Shown here: positions 13,530 through 18,468 of the stretch, piece after piece
How the letters are laid out: every line of letters begins with the position of its first letter
How positions within the stretch are numbered: position 1 is the stretch's first letter
DNA from: Actinomycetota bacterium
GTDB lineage: Bacteria; Actinomycetota; Thermoleophilia; Solirubrobacterales; Solirubrobacteraceae
Direction: 5' to 3'
Length of the DNA stretch: 18,468 nucleotides
Assembly: GCA_005888335.1 (NCBI GenBank)
Contig: VAWY01000119.1
Span: 1-18,468, forward strand
Position numbers and translations under genes: made by a program
Notes under the pieces: model-generated
What the model saw: only the letters and a program-made list of their open reading frames with translations
Told to the model about the DNA's origin: nothing
Database searches by the model: none

Positions 13530-14933
13530 TCAGCGCTGCGTGAAGGGAAGCCGTACGCGGAACGCGGTGCGGCCGGGCTCGGACGCGACGGTCAGCGAGC
13601 CGTCGTGGCGGTCGACGACGATGCGCCGCGCGGTGGCCAGCCCCAAGCCGGTCCCGTGGCCGACGTCCTTCGTCGTGAAGAACGGATCGAAGATGCGGTC
13701 GCGCACGTCGGGCGGGATGCCGGGGCCGTCGTCGGCGACCTCGACGACGGCGCAGGCGCCGTCCGCGCGGGTCGTGATCGTGATGGTCCCCTGCCGGCCG
13801 AGGGCGTCGATCGCATTGTCGAGCAGGTTCGTCCACACCTGGTTGAGCTCCGAGCCGCGGACGGTGAGCCGGGGCAGCGCGCGGTCGTACTCGCGCTGCA
13901 CGCGGATCTCGGTGTGCTTGAGCTTGTGGCCGAGCACGACAAGGGTCGTCTCGAGCCCCTCGTGCAGGTCGATCTCGACGAGCTCGCCGCGGTCCATGTA
14001 GGCGTACGTCTTCACGGCGCCGACCAGCGCCGACATGCGCGCGGTCGACTCCTGCAGCTCGGCGGCGAGCCGCCCCGCGGTGAGCGTCGCGGCGATCCAG
14101 CGCAGGGCCGCGTCGGTGGCCGGGCCGGCCGACTCGGCTACGCGGTCGAGCCACGCCTCGTCCATGCCCGCTGCGGCGAGCGGCTCGGCGAGCCGCCAGG
14201 GCTCGCCGACGCCGAGCGCCTCGAGCCGCTCGAGCAGGGCATCCTCGGCGTCGGCCGCGGCGAGCGCATCGAGGGCGGACGAGCTGGCCGCGCGGGCCGT
14301 CGCCTCCTGCTGGAGCGCGACGAGCTCCTGGGCCCCCGAGCGCTCCATCCCGGACTCGACGAAGCGCGCGATCGACGACGTGACGACATCGATCATCTCC
14401 GCCATCTCCGTCGCGGTCCGCCGCGCCGCCGCGGCGGGGTTGTTGAGCTCGTGCGCCAGGCCCGCGGCCATCGTGCCCAGCGAGGCCAGCCGCTCGCGGT
14501 CCTGCTCCATCGACGCCAGGCGGCTCACGACCGGCGCGACCTGCTGCATCACCCGCCGGTGCACGCCCGGGTGCGCGAGCGCGAGCCGGTTGAAGTCCTC
14601 GGGCTTGATCAGGGCGATGCGCCCGGCGGTCTCGGCCTGCATCCGCACGCCGAGCGGACCACCGGTGAGCACCGCGATCGCGCCCATCCACGTCGGCGCC
14701 CGCTGGCGGCCGACCGGCTCTTGGCGTCCCTTCTCGATCATCAGCGCCTGGACGCTCCCGGCGAGCAGGAGGATCACGCCGGACGGCTCCTCGGCCTGCT
14801 CGGCGAGGACGTCGCCGGGCTCGAAGTCGCGGACGTGGGCGACGGCGAGCCACGACTCGAGCGCGGCGTCATCGAGGTCGTCGAAGAGGTCGATCGTGCG
14901 GAGGTCGGCCATGGTGAGGGCCGTCGTACTCAT
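13530..14933 (-). CDS. Soluble histidine kinase with cyclic-nucleotide-binding-like domain
   Basis: A 467-residue protein without membrane segments. An N-terminal cNMP-binding fold (about 14-130) is followed by a helix, phospho-acceptor H161 in AAGLAHELNNPAAA, and an unusually long alanine-rich helical stretch (about 185-290). The ATPase domain follows, with QVWTNLLDNAIDA, DDGPGIP, FDPFFTTKD and GTGLGLATARR. All kinase boxes are intact. In the cNMP domain the phosphate-binding cassette is degenerate: MGAIAV has Ala85 where the ribose-binding Glu usually sits, and RMQA (97-100) replaces RxA. It may therefore sense another ligand. Its ATG overlaps the stop of the receiver/reductase gene (ATGA), making that fusion its likely phosphorylation partner. 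Confidence 0.9.
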   Translation of the reverse strand: MSTTALTMADLRTIDLFDDLDDAALESWLAVAHVRDFEPGDVLAEQAEEPSGVILLLAGSVQALMIEKGRQEPVGRQRAPTWMGAIAVLTGGPLGVRMQAETAGRIALIKPEDFNRLALAHPGVHRRVMQQVAPVVSRLASMEQDRERLASLGTMAAGLAHELNNPAAAARRTATEMAEMIDVVTSSIARFVESGMERSGAQELVALQQEATARAASSSALDALAAADAEDALLERLEALGVGEPWRLAEPLAAAGMDEAWLDRVAESAGPATDAALRWIAATLTAGRLAAELQESTARMSALVGAVKTYAYMDRGELVEIDLHEGLETTLVVLGHKLKHTEIRVQREYDRALPRLTVRGSELNQVWTNLLDNAIDALGRQGTITITTRADGACAVVEVADDGPGIPPDVRDRIFDPFFTTKDVGHGTGLGLATARRIVVDRHDGSLTVASEPGRTAFRVRLPFTQR

Positions 14934-16594
14934 GCGTCGACCAGGTACTGGTGAATCAGCGACACGGCCATCGAGCCCTCGCCGACCGCGCTGGCCACCC
15001 GCTTGATCGAGCGGGCGCGAACGTCGCCGGCGACGAAGACCCCGGGCACGGTCGTCTCGAGCGGATAGGGATCGCGCTTGAGCGGCCAGCCGGCCGCCTG
15101 CGCGTCGGGGCCGGCGAGGATGAAGCCGCGCTCGTCGCGGGCCACCACCCCCGCGAGCCAGTCGGTGTGTGGGGAGGCCCCGATGAAGACGAAGCAGGCG
15201 TCCGCCTCGAGCGCGTCCTCGGACCCGTCGCCGTCGCGCACGCGCAGCCGGCGCAGCCTGCCGTCGCCCTCAGCGGCGACCGCCTGGCTGTTCGCGCGGA
15301 CGTCGACGTTCGCCTTGGCCGCGATCTGCTCGACGAGGTAGTGCGACATCGACTTCGCCAGCGAGTCACCGCGCACGAGCATCGTCACGCGGCCGGCGTA
15401 GCGGCTGAAGTAGACCGCCGCCTGACCCGCCGAGTTGGCGCCGCCGATGATGACCACGTGCTGGTCGGTGCACGATCTGGCCTCGGTCACGGTGGCGCCG
15501 TAGTAGATCCCCGCGCCGGTCAGCTCGGCGAACCCCGGGGCGTCGAGCTGGCGGTAGCTGACCCCCGAGGCGACGAGCACGCAGCTCGCGCTCAGCGCTC
15601 CGCCGCCGCTGAGGTCGACGAGGCGTCCGGCGCCCTCGACGCGCAGCCCGACCGCGTCCTGGATCGTCAGCAGCTCCGCGCCGAGCCGTCGCGCCTGCGT
15701 GGTCGCGCGCCGCGCGAGGTCCGAGCCCGAGAGGCCCGCCGGGAAGCCGAGGTAGTTCTCGATCCGGCTCGACTGCCCGGCCTGGCCGCCCGGCGCCTCG
15801 CGTTCGACCATCACGGTGCGCAGCCCCTCCGACGCCCCGTAGACCGCGGCGGCGAGGCCGGCCGGTCCGCCGCCGACGACCACGAGGTCGTAGTGGTCCT
15901 GTGCGGGGCGGCCCGCGACCCCCAGGCGCTCGGCGAGCTCGAGGACGGTCGGGCGCTCGAGGATCGTGCCGTCCTCGAGGAGCACGACCGGCAGGCGCTC
16001 GGCGTCGACGCCCGTGACCTGCAGCAGCTCGCGCGCCTCGCCGTCGCGCTCGACGTCGAGCCAGCGCGCGGGGACGCGGTTGCGGGCGAGGAAGTCGCGC
16101 AGCTCGTGGGACTCCTTGGAGAAGCGGTGCCCGACGACGCGAACGCCGCCGGCCTCCAGCGCGGCCCCGGCCTCCCACGTCGTGAGCAGGTCCTCGACGA
16201 CGGGATAGAGCTGCTCCTCCGGGGGATCCCACGGCTTGAGCAGGTAGTAGTCCAGGGCGACCTCGTTGATCGCCGAGATCGCCGCCTGGGTGTCGGCGTA
16301 GGCGGTCAGCAGCACGCGCTTGGCGTCGGGGACGATCTTGCGCGCCTCGACGAGGTACTCCGTGCCCGGCAGGCCGGGCATGCGCTGGTCGGCGATGAGC
16401 ATGGCCACCTGGTCGCCGCGCCGGCGCAGCTGGCCGAGCAGCTCGAGCGCCTCGGCGCCCGACGTGGCGCGCAGGATCCGGAAGCGCTCGCCGAACCCGC
16501 GGCGCAGGTCGCGCGCGACGGCGGCGAGGACGGCCGGCTCGTCGTCGACCGCGACGATGGCAGGACGCCGTTCGGGGGCGGCCTGGTCGGTCAC
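14930..16594 (-). CDS. Response-regulator receiver / thioredoxin-like / thioredoxin-reductase-like fusion flavoprotein
   Basis: A 554-residue three-part protein. (1) The receiver (about 11-140) has D17-D18, phospho-acceptor D69 in ADQRMPG, T97 and K120 in KPW. (2) A thioredoxin/glutaredoxin-like domain (about 150-226) has SKESHEL where CxxC is expected but keeps the LPVV loop. (3) The reductase part (about 234-554) has FAD motif GGGPAG (241-246), NAD(P) motif GGANSAGQA (384-392) and VFVAGDVR (519-526). The redox-active CxxC is absent: the region reads GIYYGATVTEARSC, and the only cysteines are 338, 375 and 467. It probably binds FAD and NAD(P)H and passes electrons, or senses redox state, under control of phosphorylation. 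It is the first gene of its operon, with a GTG start 6 nt after TAGGTT. Confidence 0.92.
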   Translation of the reverse strand: MTDQAAPERRPAIVAVDDEPAVLAAVARDLRRGFGERFRILRATSGAEALELLGQLRRRGDQVAMLIADQRMPGLPGTEYLVEARKIVPDAKRVLLTAYADTQAAISAINEVALDYYLLKPWDPPEEQLYPVVEDLLTTWEAGAALEAGGVRVVGHRFSKESHELRDFLARNRVPARWLDVERDGEARELLQVTGVDAERLPVVLLEDGTILERPTVLELAERLGVAGRPAQDHYDLVVVGGGPAGLAAAVYGASEGLRTVMVEREAPGGQAGQSSRIENYLGFPAGLSGSDLARRATTQARRLGAELLTIQDAVGLRVEGAGRLVDLSGGGALSASCVLVASGVSYRQLDAPGFAELTGAGIYYGATVTEARSCTDQHVVIIGGANSAGQAAVYFSRYAGRVTMLVRGDSLAKSMSHYLVEQIAAKANVDVRANSQAVAAEGDGRLRRLRVRDGDGSEDALEADACFVFIGASPHTDWLAGVVARDERGFILAGPDAQAAGWPLKRDPYPLETTVPGVFVAGDVRARSIKRVASAVGEGSMAVSLIHQYLVDA

Positions 16595-16598
16595 ACAT

Positions 16599-16635
16599 CC
16601 AACCTAGACCGGCGCGCAAGTTCCCCGTAGGTTGG
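16599..16635. promoter_or_regulatory. Divergent promoter with mirror-image CCAACCTA/TAGGTTGG elements
   Basis: CCAACCTA (16599-16606) and TAGGTTGG (16628-16635) form a perfect 8-bp inverted repeat, 21 bp apart. On each strand TAGGTT fits the TAnnnT -10 pattern and points outwards. On the minus strand it ends 6 nt before GTG 16594; on the plus strand it ends 13 nt before ATG 16647. The repeat may be paired -10 boxes, an operator, or both. Confidence 0.5.
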
Positions 16636-16646
16636 CGCGCACCGCC

Positions 16647-17252
16647 ATGCCCCCGTTCTCCCGCGGCTTCCACGGCCGGCGTCGCGCCGACGTCGACCCC
16701 TCGCGGCTGCCTCCCGGGCAGTACCTCACGCCGGACTTCCCGGTCCTCTCGGCCGGTCCGACGCCGCACACGCCGCTCGACGAGTGGAGCCTGACGATCG
16801 ACGGTGCCGTGGACGCCGCCGTGAGCTGGTCGTGGGAGGCCTTCCTCGCGCTCCCCACCGAGACGTTCACGGTCGACATCCACTGCGTGACGAAGTGGTC
16901 CAAGCTCGACACCACGTGGACCGGGGTGTCGGTCGACACGCTCCTGAAGGACGTCGAGACGGCGGCCGACTACGTCACCGCCTGGTCCGACGGCGACTAC
17001 ACGACCAACGTGCCCCTCGAGGACCTGACCGGCGGCCGGGCCTGGGTCGTCCACACCTACGACGGGGCGCCGCTGGAGCCCGAGCACGGCGGGCCGGCGC
17101 GGCTGCTCGTGCCGCACCTGTACTTCTGGAAGAGCGCGAAGTGGCTGCGCGGGCTCACGCTCACCGTGCAGGACGAGCCCGGGTTCTGGGAGTCCGTCGG
17201 GTACCACAACTACGGCGACCCGTGGCGCGAGCAGCGGTACTGGAGCGATTGA
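16647..17252 (+). CDS. Cytoplasmic sulfite-oxidase-like molybdopterin oxidoreductase
   Basis: A 201-residue protein made only of the molybdopterin-binding (sulfite oxidase/YedY-type) fold. C80 in VDIHCVTKWSK is the expected molybdenum ligand, and the C-terminal WLRGLTL and WESVGYHNYGDPW match the family. There is no Tat signal, haem domain or dimerisation domain, so it should work in the cytoplasm and take electrons to or from a partner, probably the flavin reductase encoded next (4-bp TTGA overlap). The natural substrate is unknown; methionine-sulfoxide reduction (as in MsrP) and sulfite oxidation are both conceivable. ATG 16647 was chosen; TTG 16632 would add five residues but lies inside the -10 element. 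Confidence 0.9.
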   Translation: MPPFSRGFHGRRRADVDPSRLPPGQYLTPDFPVLSAGPTPHTPLDEWSLTIDGAVDAAVSWSWEAFLALPTETFTVDIHCVTKWSKLDTTWTGVSVDTLLKDVETAADYVTAWSDGDYTTNVPLEDLTGGRAWVVHTYDGAPLEPEHGGPARLLVPHLYFWKSAKWLRGLTLTVQDEPGFWESVGYHNYGDPWREQRYWSD

Positions 17253-17989
17253 CCCGGCGCGCGCCCGTCGTCTGGCGGACCGCCACGGTGCGCGGGGTCG
17301 TGGCGGAGTCGCCGCACGCGCGGACGCTCGTGCTCGACGTGCCGGAGTGGCCGGGGCACCGCGCGGGCCAGCACGTCGACCTGCGCCTGACCGCCGAGGA
17401 CGGCTACCAGGCGCAGCGCTCGTACTCGATCGCCTCGGCGCCGGAGCTCGACGCGCTCGAGATCACCGTGGAGCTGATCGACGACGGCGAGGTCTCGCCG
17501 TACCTGGTCGAGGAGGTCCGCCCCGGCGACCAGTTCGAGGTCCGCGGGCCGATCGGCGGGCACTTCACCTGGTCGGTCCCCGACGGCGGGCCGCTGCTGC
17601 TGATCGGCGGGGGCTCCGGGCTCGTCCCGCTGATGTCGATGCTGCGCCACCGCGCCGCGCGGCGCAGCGAGGTCGAGACGCGCGTGCTCGTCTCGGCGCG
17701 CGGCGCCGAGGACGCGCTCTACCGCGACGAGCTCGCGTCGCTGGAGCCGTCCGCCGGGCTGCACGTCGCCTGGACGTTCACGCGCACGCCGCCGCCCGGG
17801 TGGACGGGTTGGGCGCGGCGCGTCGACGCCGCGATGCTGGCCGAGCTCGGGCCGGGGCCTGACGCCGGCGCCCGCTCCTTCGTCTGCGGGCCGACGCCGT
17901 TCGTCGAGCGCGTCGCAGAGCTGCTCGTCGAGGCCGGCCACGACCCGCGTGCCATCCACGCCGAGCGCTTCGGCCCCACGGGAGGATGA
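17249..17989 (+). CDS. FNR-type FAD/NAD(P)-binding reductase
   Basis: A 246-residue ferredoxin-reductase-fold protein. FAD-binding RSYS (57-60), the NAD(P)-binding loop IGGGSGLVPLMSMLRH (119-134), FVCGPTPFVE (211-220) and the terminal HAERFG are all present. No 2Fe-2S domain follows, so electrons go directly to a partner. The TTG start at 17249 overlaps the upstream stop (TTGA) and has GGAG 4 nt upstream, giving tight coupling to the molybdenum enzyme gene. The likely flow is NAD(P)H to FAD to molybdenum cofactor, or the reverse. No good alternative start lies nearby. Confidence 0.9.
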   Translation: MTRRAPVVWRTATVRGVVAESPHARTLVLDVPEWPGHRAGQHVDLRLTAEDGYQAQRSYSIASAPELDALEITVELIDDGEVSPYLVEEVRPGDQFEVRGPIGGHFTWSVPDGGPLLLIGGGSGLVPLMSMLRHRAARRSEVETRVLVSARGAEDALYRDELASLEPSAGLHVAWTFTRTPPPGWTGWARRVDAAMLAELGPGPDAGARSFVCGPTPFVERVAELLVEAGHDPRAIHAERFGPTGG

Positions 17990-17990
17990 G

Positions 17991-18260
17991 ATGACCGACC
18001 TGCACACCGACGGCAACGGCGTGGCCGGGCTGCTGGAGGAGATCCTCGCGGTCGAGGTCACGACGATGGTGCGCAAGTGCCAGTCGTGTGGTGACCGGCA
18101 GCCGATCGCCGCGCACCGGGCCTACCGCGGCGCCGGCGTGGTGCTGCGCTGCCCGAGCTGCGGCGACGTGGCGGTGCGCATCGGCGTCCATGCCGAAGCG
18201 GTCACCGTCGAGTGGCGCGGGACCTACGCGATCGCTCAGACGGGCTCCGGGAGCCCGTGA
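17991..18260 (+). CDS. DUF6510 zinc-ribbon protein
   Basis: An 89-residue protein with DGNGVAGLLEEI at the N-terminus, two CxxC pairs (C30/C33 in CQSCG and C54/C57 in CPSCG) and the family's YRGAGVVLRCPSC and WRGTYAI segments. It would bind one zinc ion, or possibly iron. GGAGG lies 5 nt before the ATG. It is third in the molybdenum enzyme/reductase operon, a setting where I recall DUF6510 proteins commonly occurring in actinobacteria. An electron-carrier, cofactor-insertion or structural-subunit role is possible, but no function is established. Its last 25 bp overlap the convergent DUF5519 gene. Confidence 0.85.
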   Translation: MTDLHTDGNGVAGLLEEILAVEVTTMVRKCQSCGDRQPIAAHRAYRGAGVVLRCPSCGDVAVRIGVHAEAVTVEWRGTYAIAQTGSGSP

Positions 18261-18468
18261 CGCGCGACCGCGCGGTCGTAGTTCAGGCGAAACAGCTCGA
18301 TCACGTCGCGCACGTCGTCGTCGCCCTCGATGAGGCGCGCGGCAGGGCCGCGCGCTTCCGGGAAGACCGGGTGGTGCACGATGCGGCCCTCGCTCATCAG
18401 CTCGTCCCAGACCTGCTTGGGGAAGCTGAAGTGGGCGGACCGGTCGCCGTGCAGGTGGCCGAGCTCGC
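18236..18468 (-). CDS. Partial DUF5519 ("luciferase family") protein, C-terminal part
   Basis: The frame enters from the right edge and ends at the TGA at 18238-18236, giving the last 77 residues. ELGHLHGD, then HFSFPKQVWDELMSEGRIVHHPVFP and VIELFRLNYDRAVARHG match the DUF5519 family pattern (LGHxHGxxxxDxPFPxxVxDELxxxGRAxxHHxxP...AIELFRxNYDR). The annotation "luciferase family" for this group is historical; enzymatic light emission is not implied and the function is unknown. The start lies outside the window. It converges on the DUF6510 gene with overlapping 3' ends. Confidence 0.8.
   Translation of the reverse strand, partial: ELGHLHGDRSAHFSFPKQVWDELMSEGRIVHHPVFPEARGPAARLIEGDDDVRDVIELFRLNYDRAVARHGLPEPV
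18240..18258. terminator. Hairpin in the overlapping 3' ends of DUF6510 and DUF5519 genes
   Basis: ACGGGCTC, loop CGG, GAGCCCGT: a perfect 8-bp GC-rich stem inside the 25-bp overlap of the two convergent genes. It has no T-tract. It could act as a bidirectional terminator. Confidence 0.45.

Noticed and set aside
13386..14954. 522-residue plus-strand frame opposite the kinase gene
   Set aside because: Antisense shadow with low-complexity composition; the minus strand has intact kinase boxes.
14951..16630. 559-residue plus-strand frame opposite the receiver-reductase gene
   Set aside because: Antisense shadow; the minus strand shows receiver, FAD and NAD(P) motifs.
1..18468. CRISPR arrays, tRNA/rRNA genes, transposons, phage genes
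   Set aside because: No repeat-spacer pattern, tRNA-like cloverleaf, transposase or integrase motif was seen on either strand while reading; a dedicated search was not possible.

Overview
The window is very GC-rich, densely packed bacterial DNA. It reads as a deep-branching actinomycete; the gene mix and protein style suggest Thermoleophilia/Solirubrobacterales, but no rRNA or other marker gene is present to prove this. I count 23 protein-coding genes, two of them cut by the window edges. No RNA genes, insertion sequences, integrases or CRISPR arrays are visible, and no gap longer than 300 bp lacks a gene.

Layout. (1) 1-2900, polysaccharide block: a partial exported protein with a GH9-type N-terminal Ig-like domain, divergent from a two-gene operon of a small membrane protein and a fused NodB deacetylase/GT2 synthase. 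(2) 2911-6631, a divergent locus: a DUF347-repeat membrane protein coupled to an inositol-monophosphatase/CysQ-like enzyme on the minus strand, facing an OmpR-type regulator/histidine kinase pair. 11-bp direct repeats lie in the shared promoter region, and a related weaker pair lies before the polysaccharide operon. (3) 6699-9605: a second OmpR-type regulator/kinase pair, an orphan Tat-type Rieske protein whose start region is palindromic, and a convergent secreted protein with YxFxxD repeats. (4) 9797-12280: a DrrA-like ABC ATPase, an ABC-2 permease and a TetR regulator, a typical exporter operon. (5) 12332-13189: a minimal AraC-type regulator and a VOC-fold protein. (6) 13200-16594, minus strand: a three-gene redox/signalling operon made of a receiver fused to a thioredoxin-reductase-like flavoprotein without catalytic cysteines, a histidine kinase with a degenerate cyclic-nucleotide-binding domain, and a UBP-type zinc finger protein. 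(7) 16647-18260, divergent from block 6: a cytoplasmic sulfite-oxidase-like molybdenum protein, an FNR-type flavin reductase and a DUF6510 zinc-ribbon protein. (8) The C-terminus of a DUF5519 protein at the right edge.

The most promising under-described material is the divergent pair of blocks 6 and 7. They share a 53-bp intergenic region with two mirror-image TAGGTT elements, and together look like a flavin/molybdenum redox pathway with its own unusual two-component sensor. The second theme is a likely local regulon marked by CCTGA direct repeats. Four genes also start 7 nt after a -10-like hexamer, which suggests leaderless transcripts are common here.
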